From NCBI RefSeq assembly GCF_019970045.1, contig NZ_JAHXYI010000003.1, positions 372,001 through 436,000 on the forward strand: 64,000 nucleotides of DNA, in the 5' to 3' direction. Source of the DNA: Chryseobacterium sp. GVT01B (GTDB lineage Bacteria; Bacteroidota; Bacteroidia; Flavobacteriales; Weeksellaceae). Below, in pieces: positions 25,407 through 34,148 of this stretch (the stretch's first letter is position 1; the number at the start of each line of letters is the position of its first letter). The translations under genes and the position numbers were made by a program. Below the pieces are notes generated by a model. That model worked only from the letters and a program-made list of their open reading frames with translations, searched no databases and was not told the DNA's origin.

Positions 25407-26774
25407 CTTAGAAAAAATATTCCCCAGCACCTCATCATTTGTAACCTCTCCGGAAATTTCTCCAAGATGTTCTAAGGCATTTCTTAGCTCATAAGCAAGC
25501 AATTCTGTAGAAATCTGGAAAACGATGGCTTCTTTTACTTTGTGAACAGCATCCAGAGACTTTCGCAGTGCTTCAAAGTGACGTTGGTTGGTGATTACAA
25601 CGTTATTTTCTTCAGATTTTAAATGTTCAACATAAGATGAAAGTTCATTTTTCAGATCCTGAATATTTTGATTTTCAACAGCTGATATTTTAATGAAATC
25701 AAACTCGTGGGAGATGGCATTTCTGAAGATGTTTTCTACCGTTTCGTATTTGGTAGGAGTCACTTCATCAATTTTTGTTGCACAGATAATCAGTTTCAGA
25801 TCTTCTCTCAGCAGCGACTGGATCATTTCAATATCCTCAGAAAAATCTTCAGTTGCAGCATCGGCCAGATATACAAGGATGTTGGCGTTTTCTACCTTTT
25901 CTTTTGCTTTTTTTACTCCAATTGCTTCAATTTCATCCACTGTTTCACGAAGTCCTGCTGTATCAATCAGTCGGAAGGCGTGTCCTTTAATATGAAGAAT
26001 TTCCTCAATCGTATCTCTGGTGGTTCCCGCAATATTACTTACAATAGCTCTTTCTTCTTTTAAAAGAGAGTTCAGCAGGGTAGATTTTCCGGCATTTGGC
26101 TTTCCAATGATGGCAACAGCTGTTCCGTTTTTAATGGCATTTCCATATTGGAAACTTTCAATAAGAGAATTTAATTTTAATTCAATTTTATCTAATAATC
26201 CGTTCAGAGCCGTTCGGTCTGCAAATTCTACATCTTCTTCAGCAAAATCCAGCTCCAGCTCAATCAGGGAAACAAAATTCAGAAGATCTGTTCTTAATAG
26301 GGAGATTTCATTCGTAATTCCTCCTTTTAATTGATTGATGGCTACCTTTCTGGAAGCTTCATTTTCAGAGGCAATCACATCAGCAATTGCTTCTGCCTGA
26401 GAAAGGTCAATTCTTCCATTGATAAAGGCGCGGAGTGTAAATTCTCCTGCTTTTGCCATTCTCGCTCCGTTTTTGATCAGCGTTTCAAGAATACGTTTTC
26501 CGATATGCGGGGAGCCGTGAAAAGCAATCTCCACAGAATTTTCAGTGGTGAAACTTTTCGGTGCCAGAAAGATAGAAAGCATTACTTCATCAATCGCTTC
26601 CTCCTCATCCATAAAATAACCGTAATGAATGGTATGGGATTTCTGTTTTTCCAGATTTTTCCCCGGAAAACTTTTCTGAACTACAGATAAAGCTTCATTT
26701 CCTGAAACCCGGATGATGCCTAAAGCACCTATTCCATTGGCAGTAGCCAGTGCACATATCGTATCGTTATTCAT
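25389..26774 (-). CDS. mnmE: tRNA uridine-5-carboxymethylaminomethyl synthesis GTPase
   Basis: A 461-residue full-length protein that, with MnmG, makes the carboxymethylaminomethyl modification on U34 of certain tRNAs. The N-terminal tetrahydrofolate-binding domain has FHGSPHIGKRILE and AGEFTLRAFINGRIDLSQAE. The inserted GTPase domain has G1 GKPNAGKST, switch GTTRDTIEE, G3 DTAGLRET and the G4-like ATKID. The C-terminus ends GNIFSKFCIGK, with the conserved Cys. Its 3' end is the proposed integration target. The codons after the crossover may have been supplied by the island. Confidence 0.97.
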   Translation of the reverse strand: MNNDTICALATANGIGALGIIRVSGNEALSVVQKSFPGKNLEKQKSHTIHYGYFMDEEEAIDEVMLSIFLAPKSFTTENSVEIAFHGSPHIGKRILETLIKNGARMAKAGEFTLRAFINGRIDLSQAEAIADVIASENEASRKVAINQLKGGITNEISLLRTDLLNFVSLIELELDFAEEDVEFADRTALNGLLDKIELKLNSLIESFQYGNAIKNGTAVAIIGKPNAGKSTLLNSLLKEERAIVSNIAGTTRDTIEEILHIKGHAFRLIDTAGLRETVDEIEAIGVKKAKEKVENANILVYLADAATEDFSEDIEMIQSLLREDLKLIICATKIDEVTPTKYETVENIFRNAISHEFDFIKISAVENQNIQDLKNELSSYVEHLKSEENNVVITNQRHFEALRKSLDAVHKVKEAIVFQISTELLAYELRNALEHLGEISGEVTNDEVLGNIFSKFCIGK

Positions 26775-27227
26775 GCTGCAAATTTACGTTTTTTAATGTG
26801 AATTTTCGCTGAGGTCTGTTATTCAGATTATCTATTGTTGTATTCAGATCAAAAATAATGAAGAGTGTACAGAATGAAATTCGCTATGTTTTTGACCATT
26901 CTCAGATTGGGAGTAAGGGTGTTGTATATAAAAATGCAGGATTATTTTATTAAACCATCATTTAATTACACAAGAAAAAGAATATTTAAACATTTAGATC
27001 ATCTCTTAATTGTTTGCTGCTTTTAAAAGTGCAATGTCTTATGGTGTAGTGTTTATAAATGATTTTAATAAAATTATTGAGTACAGATTCTGATGAGACA
27101 TTATAAGAATATAAAAAATTAAACACCTGTTTGGTATGTTAATTGTTTCTTAGTGCGTCGATGATGTTGAAAATTTAAATATTTTCCAATTAGACAACAA
27201 TAATCTGTTAAAATATTATAAATATAC
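26775..27227. other. Intergenic stretch between mnmE and a secreted-protein operon
   Basis: About 450 A/T-rich bases between divergent genes. They must contain both promoters. I see no coding remnant, strong hairpin or clear promoter pair. Confidence 0.4.
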
Positions 27228-28280
27228 ATGAATAAATTATTTTTTTTAAAAATTAATAAAAAAGTCATTTTTTTATTAATGCTTGTTTTCAGCACTATAG
27301 CTTACGCTCAATGTATTCCGTATACAGGGCAGACGATGACGAGTGGAAATACCTATTGTCTTAATGGCAGTCTCAGTGTAAGTACGAATATCAGTATCCC
27401 GAATGGGGCAACCCTTATCATTCAATCCGGTCAGCTTCAGTCTAACAGTATTCAGGTGGATGGAGTGCTGGAAATCGGTAATGGAGCCAGTGTTAAATCT
27501 ACAGGAACGGTAAAAGTAGGAACTTTCGGATCTCAGAAAAATTCAAAAATCAAACTGGGAACCAAATCATTTTTATCATTGGTAGGATCAGTTATTCAGG
27601 AAGATCCTTCTTTTGGTGGATTTTACCCCGGATCAACTTCTGTTATTGAAATGGGAACAAGCAGTGTGGTAGAGATTTGCGGAACATTTACCCAACAGTC
27701 CAAAACGTATCCTTCAGTTGAGTATATTGGAATTCCTACCGGAAAAGCTTACTGTATTGCAAAAGCAGACGTAAGTGGAGGTGGAGAAGCTTCCATTATT
27801 AGTGATGATAGCCAGATTGTAACCATTGCTATGGGATCTGTTACAGGATTAGGCATAGGGAATTCAAGCTTCTGTGGTCCTAATGCAACAAAAGCGATGT
27901 GTCCGGGGCTTTGGCCTGAAGGATTATCCGAAGATAAATCAAGTTGTGGAAATGCTCCAGTCATTATTGATGAGATCGATGGATTTTGTACAAAACCGGG
28001 AATTTCAGGTACACCCGATGGTTTTACCAAATTTGGAATTACAGTACAGGAGAAAAACAATGCCTGGCCGGAAAACATACCTAATGGATTCTTAGCGATG
28101 GAATCAAAAAATAAAGGTTTTGTAATGACGAGAGTTCAGCATGTAAGCCAGACACCACAGCCTGGTGATGCCATTGCCGATCCGAAGGAAGGAATGCTTT
28201 TATACGATATCCAGGACAAATGTGTAAAGCTTTACAACGGTACAGAATGGAAATGTGTACAAAAAAGCTGTAATGATTAA
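27228..28280 (+). CDS. Secreted Chryseobacterium-type surface protein, 350 residues
   Basis: A signal peptide (hydrophobic 14-27, ending AYAQ) is followed by a beta-solenoid-like region of alternating Gly/Ser/Val repeats (about 35-130: NISIPNGATLIIQSGQL, QVDGVLEIGNGASVKSTGTV). The middle part is rich in Cys pairs, and the C-terminus ends with EGMLLYDIQDKCVKLYNGTE plus WKC, a short motif frequent in flavobacterial exported proteins. There is no enzyme motif. It is probably a surface or adhesin-like protein, cotranscribed with the next gene 16 bases on. Confidence 0.65.
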   Translation: MNKLFFLKINKKVIFLLMLVFSTIAYAQCIPYTGQTMTSGNTYCLNGSLSVSTNISIPNGATLIIQSGQLQSNSIQVDGVLEIGNGASVKSTGTVKVGTFGSQKNSKIKLGTKSFLSLVGSVIQEDPSFGGFYPGSTSVIEMGTSSVVEICGTFTQQSKTYPSVEYIGIPTGKAYCIAKADVSGGGEASIISDDSQIVTIAMGSVTGLGIGNSSFCGPNATKAMCPGLWPEGLSEDKSSCGNAPVIIDEIDGFCTKPGISGTPDGFTKFGITVQEKNNAWPENIPNGFLAMESKNKGFVMTRVQHVSQTPQPGDAIADPKEGMLLYDIQDKCVKLYNGTEWKCVQKSCND

Positions 28281-28296
28281 TCTAACCGATAAGAAT

Positions 28297-28812
28297 ATGA
28301 AAAGTATAAGAAATATAAGTATAATTGCTGCCCTGATCGTTTTTAATTCATCTTTTGCTCAGGTAGCTATTGGTAAGCAGACGGTGGATGGAAAAAGTAC
28401 TGTATTGGATTTTGATAATGTTTCCGGAAATACAAAAGGTTTGATTCTTCCTGCAACATCGGGATTTCCAACCGGAACTTTGGTGAATGGAACATTGATC
28501 TTTGATCTCACAGATAATAAAGTCAAAGTCTACGAAAATGACACCTGGAAATCTTTGTCAGATACCGGTAATTCAAGTGCAGTTATAACCAACAATTCTG
28601 CAGAATCAGGGAAAGGAGTTATCATGGGGGAGGCATCAAGTGCTGCTGATGGCGTATTGGTCCTTGAATCTCAGGATAAAGCAATGATTCTTCCAAAAGT
28701 AGCGACACCGCATCTTAGTGTAAAAAATCCCTATCCGGGTATGATCTGTTACGATACAACCAGCAAGACTCTGGCGATATTTGACGGGTCAGTCTGGAAC
28801 TACTGGAAATAA
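28297..28812 (+). CDS. Secreted protein with flavobacterial C-terminal motif, 171 residues
   Basis: I start at ATG 28297 (MKSIRNISIIAALIVFNSSF, a clear signal peptide). The in-frame GTG at 28255 lies inside the previous gene. The mature part has two copies of a short module: GLILPATSGFPTGTLVNGTL plus IFDLTDNKVKVYENDTWKSL, and AMILPKVATPHLSVKNPYPG plus MICYDTTSKTLAIFDGSVWN. The same module ends the previous protein. The two genes likely form an operon and the proteins may act together at the cell surface. Function is unknown. Confidence 0.65.
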   Translation: MKSIRNISIIAALIVFNSSFAQVAIGKQTVDGKSTVLDFDNVSGNTKGLILPATSGFPTGTLVNGTLIFDLTDNKVKVYENDTWKSLSDTGNSSAVITNNSAESGKGVIMGEASSAADGVLVLESQDKAMILPKVATPHLSVKNPYPGMICYDTTSKTLAIFDGSVWNYWK

Positions 28813-28851
28813 ATGTGGAGAAATTAATCCGGAATATTCTGGTTTACAATA

Positions 28852-28893
28852 TAAAAGCAGCTGTATATTTTCATACAGCTGCTTTTTATTTTC
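28852..28893. terminator. Strong bidirectional terminator
   Basis: AAAGCAGCTGTAT and ATACAGCTGCTTT form a 13-bp stem with T tracts on both strands, between the secreted-protein operon and the convergent Lrp gene. Confidence 0.9.
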
Positions 28894-28895
28894 TC

Positions 28896-29366
28896 TTATA
28901 CAATCTGGGCGCTTTCCTTGATGCTGTTCATCACAAAAATACTCTTGGTCTGACCAATTCCTTCAATTTCTGACAATTTGCTCACAAAAAACTCATGGAA
29001 TTCATCCATATTGGGAGCAAGGATCTTCAGCATAAAATCAAAATCTCCGCTGATATTATAAAATTCCACAACTTCCTTCAGTTTACCAACTTCCTCAATG
29101 AATTTTCCTGCGGTCTTTTTATTGTGAACACTCAGTGCAATCATACAAATCACCATCATTCCTTTATTGACTTTTTTACGGTCTAAAACAGTAGTATATT
29201 CTTTAATGATTCCCTGTTTTTCCATACGTTTGATACGCTCATGGGTAGGGGTGGGGCTTAAATTGATTCTTGCTGAAATGTCACGTACACTCATCTTGGC
29301 ATCCTTCTGAAGAAGACGCAGGATTGATAAATCTTTTTCGTCGGGAATATAATTTTCAGTTGCCAT
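28896..29366 (-). CDS. Lrp/AsnC-family transcriptional regulator
   Basis: A 156-residue regulator. The N-terminal HTH reads EKDLSILRLLQKDAKMSVRD and ISARINLSPTPTHERIKRME, followed by the RAM ligand domain (about 70-150, VVEFYNISGDFDFMLKILAP). Lrp/AsnC proteins are octameric or dimeric and sense amino acids. It is divergent from an MFS exporter with 144 bases between, so it probably controls that gene and itself. The exporter may carry an amino acid or drug. Confidence 0.92.
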   Translation of the reverse strand: MATENYIPDEKDLSILRLLQKDAKMSVRDISARINLSPTPTHERIKRMEKQGIIKEYTTVLDRKKVNKGMMVICMIALSVHNKKTAGKFIEEVGKLKEVVEFYNISGDFDFMLKILAPNMDEFHEFFVSKLSEIEGIGQTKSIFVMNSIKESAQIV

Positions 29367-29486
29367 TTTGTTCTGTTTTTATAGATTGTTGTTTGGGATA
29401 TCAGGAGTTTTGTTCTTTTATTTATTAATTATTTTTAATATTGTTCCAAATTTAAGGTTAAATTTTCAAATACGTTCTGTAAATTT

Positions 29487-29494
29487 TAATTTTG
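29487..29494 (+). promoter_or_regulatory. -7 box of the MFS gene
   Basis: TAATTTTG matches TAnnTTTG exactly, 16 bases ahead of the start codon. The region between it and the divergent Lrp gene is the likely operator. Confidence 0.5.
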
Positions 29495-29510
29495 AAGGAA
29501 ATTTGAATAT

Positions 29511-30899
29511 ATGGATACAAGGAAAAATCTAATATTAATTTTAGCATCGGTGGGAACGTTTGTGGAGGCTTTGGATATTGCCATTATTAATTTAACAATT
29601 CCTTCTATTCAGCAGCAGTTCCAGATCGGAGCAGAGACTGTTCAGTGGCTGCAGACCCTTTATGTACTGTTCTTTGGAGGATTTCTGATCATTGGCGGAA
29701 AGCTTTCAGATCAGATCGGAAGAAAGAAAATGTTCTTACTCGGAGCACTGATTTTTATGCTCACATCATTAGGAGCGGGATTGTCCCAAAACTTTGAAGT
29801 GCTGGCTGTTTTCCGTGCTTTACAGGGATTGGGAGCAGCATTGGTAATGCCATCTGCACTATCTATTGTGACCAATACATTCAGAGAAGAACAGGAGAGA
29901 AACCATGCTATCGGAATTTTCAGTTCATTCGCTGCTATCGGTTCAGGAAGTGGTCTTTCCGTTGGAGGAATTATCAGTACTTACCTCAGCTGGCACTGGG
30001 TTTTCCTGATTAATGTACCTATTCTTCTGATAACACTTGTGCTGTCTTACCACTATCTGCCTGCAGATGAGAAAAATGAAACCGCACAGAAAACAGATGT
30101 GGTTTCCGGAATATTAATGGTGTTGGGGCTTTTAAGTCTTACTTACGGTACCCATGAATTAGTCCATATTAAAGAACAGCCATTCATGGTTATAGGCTCT
30201 TTGATTCTGGCAGTATTACTTCTTATTATGGTGTATAACCGATTGAAATCTGTCGCTGAACCTTTGGTTGACTTAAAGTTATTCAAACATAGGTCTTTAG
30301 TAATTTCCAATGCCGTATTCTTTACGTTGGGTGCATTTTTTATCGGATTTTTATTCCTGATTTCATTAATGCTTCAGAAAGATATGGGGTATAGTGCTGC
30401 TTCTGCAGGATTAATGCTTGTTCCGTTCAGTATCATCTCTGCTTTGACGGCTAAATTTATTCTGCCACATGTATCAAAACGTCTGAGCTCATCTCAAATG
30501 GGTGTTTTAGGATGGTTATTTATGCTGATGGGTGGATTATCACTGTTGATCTCCGTTTTTACCGGACATCCGCTGGCTGTAGTTTTATTGGGAGCGGCAT
30601 GTATTTCAGGAGTAGGGATGACATTCTGTTTTACCGCACTTTCAGTAATGGGAATCCAGGATGTTGAACCTTCCAATTACGGATTGGCATCAAGTTTGAG
30701 CTCTACAAGTTACTTTTTGGGAGCAGGGATTGGATTGTCGTTCATGACTTTAATGAGCCAGATCTTTCCTTCTGAGTTTTCAGTAGGAAGTCTGAATCTG
30801 ATTATCCTGATCGGTTATGCTCTTTTGGCACTCGGAATGCTGTTTTATTTTATATTGAAAAGCTTAAAAGTGAAACAGGCAAAAGTAGCCGTTTCATAG
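29511..30899 (+). CDS. MFS drug exporter, DHA2 (EmrB/QacA) type
   Basis: A 462-residue polytopic protein with about 14 hydrophobic segments. The family patterns are visible: EALDIAIINLTIPSIQ at segment 1, the MFS motif GGKLSDQIGRKKMF after segment 2, and RALQGLGAALVMPSALSI at segment 4. Substrates exported with proton influx are usually hydrophobic cations or amphipathic drugs. It is divergent from an Lrp-type regulator and has no membrane-fusion partner, so it probably works alone at the inner membrane. Confidence 0.9.
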   Translation: MDTRKNLILILASVGTFVEALDIAIINLTIPSIQQQFQIGAETVQWLQTLYVLFFGGFLIIGGKLSDQIGRKKMFLLGALIFMLTSLGAGLSQNFEVLAVFRALQGLGAALVMPSALSIVTNTFREEQERNHAIGIFSSFAAIGSGSGLSVGGIISTYLSWHWVFLINVPILLITLVLSYHYLPADEKNETAQKTDVVSGILMVLGLLSLTYGTHELVHIKEQPFMVIGSLILAVLLLIMVYNRLKSVAEPLVDLKLFKHRSLVISNAVFFTLGAFFIGFLFLISLMLQKDMGYSAASAGLMLVPFSIISALTAKFILPHVSKRLSSSQMGVLGWLFMLMGGLSLLISVFTGHPLAVVLLGAACISGVGMTFCFTALSVMGIQDVEPSNYGLASSLSSTSYFLGAGIGLSFMTLMSQIFPSEFSVGSLNLIILIGYALLALGMLFYFILKSLKVKQAKVAVS

Positions 30900-30932
30900 C
30901 AGGAAGCCTAAAAATACACAAACTATATGAGG

Positions 30933-30966
30933 AAGAATCGGTGCTTAGGTGTCGGTTCTTTTTTTT
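30933..30966 (+). terminator. Probable terminator of the MFS gene
   Basis: AGAATCG and CGGTTCT arms with a 12-base loop lead into a run of seven T residues. Confidence 0.55.
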
Positions 30967-30986
30967 GTCTTTCCGCTTCACTTCAT

Positions 30987-30994
30987 TACCTTTG
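30987..30994 (+). promoter_or_regulatory. -7 box that decides the phosphoesterase start
   Basis: TACCTTTG matches TAnnTTTG exactly, 17 bases ahead of ATG 31012. A longer frame starting at 30949 would include the promoter, so the ATG is preferred. Confidence 0.65.
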
Positions 30995-31011
30995 TTCTTT
31001 TACGATACATC

Positions 31012-31758
31012 ATGAAAATACAGATCATTAGTGATCTTCACCGGGAATTTGGAAGTACGGAATTATGTTTTGGTCATTCTGATATTGTTGTTTTGGCAGG
31101 TGATGTCAATTTAGGAACCAAAGGAATTGAATGGATTAAAAATACAATTCCGGATAAACCTGTAATTTACGTTCTGGGTAATCATGAATATTATAAAGGA
31201 TCTTATCCTAAAACACTCAATAAGATCAGAGAGGCTGCCTTGAATTCTAATGTTCACGTACTTGAAAATTCATTTGTAGATATTGATGGTATTCGTTTTC
31301 ATGGTGCTACTTTATGGACGGATTTTTCCATCTTTGGGAATCCGGTTCAGTACGGAATGCTGTGCCAGTCCAAAATGAATGATTATAAAATGATCAGGAG
31401 AGATCCTTCCTATTCCAGAATGAGAACATTGGATACCTTCAAAATCCATCAGCTTTCAAAAGAATGGCTAAAAGAAAGTCTTGAAACTTCAAAAGAATTT
31501 AAAAATATAGTCGTTACCCATCATGCACCCAGTATACAATCTGTTCCCGATCATTACAAGGAAGATCCGGTAACGTCTGCTTATGCCTCCGATCTGGAAT
31601 ACTTAATTACCGAATATAAACCGCTGTACTGGATTCACGGGCATATCCATACTCCGTGCAAATATACAATTGAAGAGACAGAAATCATCTGTAATCCTCA
31701 CGGCTATATCGATGAAAAATACAACGGATATGATAAGGAATTGCTGATTATTGTTTAG
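31012..31758 (+). CDS. Calcineurin-like metallophosphoesterase
   Basis: A 248-residue enzyme with all five metal-binding blocks of the family: ISDLHREF (D-x-H), LAGDVNLG (GD), VLGNHEYYKG (GNHE), VVTHHAPS and WIHGHIHTP (GHxH). It probably uses two metal ions to hydrolyse a phosphomonoester or diester. I chose ATG 31012 because a -7 promoter box lies just upstream and the family starts with this strand. It is a single cytoplasmic gene without signal peptide, and the substrate is unknown. Confidence 0.88.
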   Translation: MKIQIISDLHREFGSTELCFGHSDIVVLAGDVNLGTKGIEWIKNTIPDKPVIYVLGNHEYYKGSYPKTLNKIREAALNSNVHVLENSFVDIDGIRFHGATLWTDFSIFGNPVQYGMLCQSKMNDYKMIRRDPSYSRMRTLDTFKIHQLSKEWLKESLETSKEFKNIVVTHHAPSIQSVPDHYKEDPVTSAYASDLEYLITEYKPLYWIHGHIHTPCKYTIEETEIICNPHGYIDEKYNGYDKELLIIV

Positions 31759-31860
31759 AAAACAATAAAAAGTGTAATTCGATTATTGGCTTTCTTGGTT
31801 CTCTTTACTTCTTGGCTCTTTTTCCTTTTTCAACTATCTTCGTGTTTAATTTTCTTTGTA

Positions 31861-32775
31861 ATGTCTAAAAAATCCCAGCCAAAATCTGATTTTGTTTCGC
31901 GGTTAGCCTTTGATGAAGTGTTGCAGCAGGTAGAATTTGATCTTAGAATCAAGGAATTTGTGGTGATGGAAATAGGCAAAGCTGATTATATAATACAACC
32001 GAATATTCCTTACCGCTCAGATTATTTCTGTATTTTTATGATACAGAAGGGAGGAGTGACATTCCGATTAGATGATAAAAGTTATCAGGTGTCCAAAGGT
32101 GATATTGTGTTTTGTCCGATGTTGGAAACTTTTTGGCTGGATGAAATTACCGAAGATTACAACGCTAAGTATATTTTCTTTTCATTGAATTTTATTTCTG
32201 ATGCAGGTTTTAATTATAAGTCAAATAATGTTCTGAAGAGTCTTTCATCGGATCCTACTCATATTATCAGGAACGAATCGGATGTGTACAGAAAACTGAA
32301 TTTCCATCTCGATGAACTTAAAGTTTTAAATGATAAAGAAAAAGAGAATTATTATTTCAATGAAATGATCTGGCATCACTTTTCACTGGTGATCTATGAA
32401 ATTGATAATTATTTCAAGAAAACAGAAAAACCTCATCAGGTAACCAATAGAGAAGATGAATTAACCACCAGTTTTTTTACGCTTGTTCAGAATCATTTCA
32501 AAGAAGAACACAACGTCCAGTTCTATGCCGATAAGCTTTTTATCAGTCGTAAATATCTCACGAAAGTCATTAATAAAACGGTGTTCAAATCCCCAAGAGA
32601 TATTATTCATCAGGTTTTAGCGGTAGAAGCCAGACTGCTGCTAAGAAATCCTAACCTTAATATCGCTGATGTAGCATCACAACTGAAGTTTTCAGATCAT
32701 GCGTCTTTCAGTAAATTTTTCAAAAAACATGTGGGAAGATCTCCTTTGGAATACAGAAAAGATGATTTGTATTGA
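31861..32775 (+). CDS. AraC-family transcriptional regulator, probably of the RND operon
   Basis: 304 residues from ATG 31861. The in-frame start at 31786 would translate a T-rich stretch holding the probable promoter (TTG 31811 and TATCTTCG at about 31835). Residues 1-180 are a cupin-like sensor domain (FMIQKGGVTFRLDDKSYQVS, KGDIVFCPMLETFW). Residues about 200-300 form the two HTH motifs (YADKLFISRKYLTKVINKTV, IADVASQLKFSDHASFSKFF, GRSPLEYRK). It is followed after 190 bases by an RND efflux operon, an arrangement typical of local activators of such pumps. Confidence 0.88.
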   Translation: MSKKSQPKSDFVSRLAFDEVLQQVEFDLRIKEFVVMEIGKADYIIQPNIPYRSDYFCIFMIQKGGVTFRLDDKSYQVSKGDIVFCPMLETFWLDEITEDYNAKYIFFSLNFISDAGFNYKSNNVLKSLSSDPTHIIRNESDVYRKLNFHLDELKVLNDKEKENYYFNEMIWHHFSLVIYEIDNYFKKTEKPHQVTNREDELTTSFFTLVQNHFKEEHNVQFYADKLFISRKYLTKVINKTVFKSPRDIIHQVLAVEARLLLRNPNLNIADVASQLKFSDHASFSKFFKKHVGRSPLEYRKDDLY

Positions 32776-32993
32776 TAATGAGTAATTTATAATTTTAAGA
32801 CGTCTTTTAACCAAATTTCAACTATAATTCCGATTAAAAATAACAAATAGCTTCATTTATATTGTCTATGAATGATATTTCTCATGTTTTTTAAAATAAG
32901 GAGTCTTTTTGACAAAACAAGGAGTTTTTTGAATAATCCTATTGAACTTTTTTCGTTCGATTTTTGTCCGGAAAATTTAAAAGGACTATTGTT

Positions 32994-34139
32994 ATGCAAA
33001 GATTTTTTATTCAAAAATCGACTTTACTTTTCCTCTCGCTGATCGTTTTGGCGGGGTGTGGGAAAGGTAATCAAAACCAAGGCTATCAGCAGCAGGCACC
33101 GGAATTACCTGTTGCAAAAGTGACCCAGGGAGACGCTTCTGTTTCCAGGGAATATGCAGCATCTATCGAGGGTATTTCCAATGTGGAAATCAGACCTCAG
33201 GTAACAGGATATTTAAGCAAAATTTATGTAGATGAAGGAGACTTTGTGAAAGCAGGGCAGCCTTTGTTTAAAATCGAAGATCAGGTTTTCCGCGAACAGC
33301 TGAAAAGTGCTCAGGCAGCTTTGATTACAGCTCAGGCCAATCTTTCAACTTCTAAAATTGATTTAGACAGAAAAAAAGAACTGTTCAGAAACAAAATGGT
33401 TTCAGAAATTCAGGTGAAAGAAGCGGAAGCTGCTTACAATGGAGCAAGAGGAGCCGTAAGCCAATCTACATCTGGTATTGAGTCAGCTAAAATCAATCTT
33501 AATTTCTCTACGATCAAAGCACCAGTAAGTGGATTTATCGGAAGATTCAATTACCGTCTGGGAAGTTTAATGACTCCTTCCAATCAGGAACCGATTACCC
33601 TATTGTCAGATATTCATCAGGTATATACGTATTTCAGTTTGAGCGAAAATGATTTTAATAATTTCCAGAAACAGTATGTAGGAAACAGCATAGATGAAGT
33701 GATCAAAAATACTCCGGCCGTATCATTACTTCTTTCCGGTGGCGACCAATATGCTGAAAAAGGGAAGATTGATGCGGTAGAAGGGCAGTTTAATAAAACA
33801 ACAGGATCTATTACATTAAGAGCAAAATTCAACAATCCGAACAATCTTTTAAGAAGCGGAAATACCGGTAAAATTATACTGGAGCAGTTCTACAGCAATG
33901 TTGTTTTACTTCCTGTTGCTTCTACCAGAACCATTCAGGATAAAGTTTTTGTATTCACCATTCAGGGCGGGAAAGCGGCGATGCTACCTGTAGAAGTGAA
34001 TGGAAAGGCCGGGGACAATTTCATTATAGCCAAAGGACTTAAGGCCGGCGATGAATATATCACCAGCGGTTTTGACCGATTACAGCCTGGAACTCCTGTC
34101 GTGGCACAAAAGAAAAATGCTCAACAGAAAAAATCCTAA
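32994..34139 (+). CDS. RND efflux periplasmic adaptor (membrane fusion) lipoprotein
   Basis: 381 residues from ATG 32994, chosen because it directly begins a lipoprotein signal with lipobox LAGC; a longer frame starts at 32964. The family parts follow in order: barrel-sandwich halves (IYVDEGDFVKAGQPLFKIED and STIKAPVSGFIGRFNYRLGS), an alpha-helical hairpin between them (about 95-165) and the beta-barrel and proximal domains. It bridges the inner-membrane pump at 34149 and the outer-membrane channel at 37307. It is the first gene of a three-gene operon. Confidence 0.92.
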   Translation: MQRFFIQKSTLLFLSLIVLAGCGKGNQNQGYQQQAPELPVAKVTQGDASVSREYAASIEGISNVEIRPQVTGYLSKIYVDEGDFVKAGQPLFKIEDQVFREQLKSAQAALITAQANLSTSKIDLDRKKELFRNKMVSEIQVKEAEAAYNGARGAVSQSTSGIESAKINLNFSTIKAPVSGFIGRFNYRLGSLMTPSNQEPITLLSDIHQVYTYFSLSENDFNNFQKQYVGNSIDEVIKNTPAVSLLLSGGDQYAEKGKIDAVEGQFNKTTGSITLRAKFNNPNNLLRSGNTGKIILEQFYSNVVLLPVASTRTIQDKVFVFTIQGGKAAMLPVEVNGKAGDNFIIAKGLKAGDEYITSGFDRLQPGTPVVAQKKNAQQKKS

Positions 34140-34148
34140 GAAGAAATC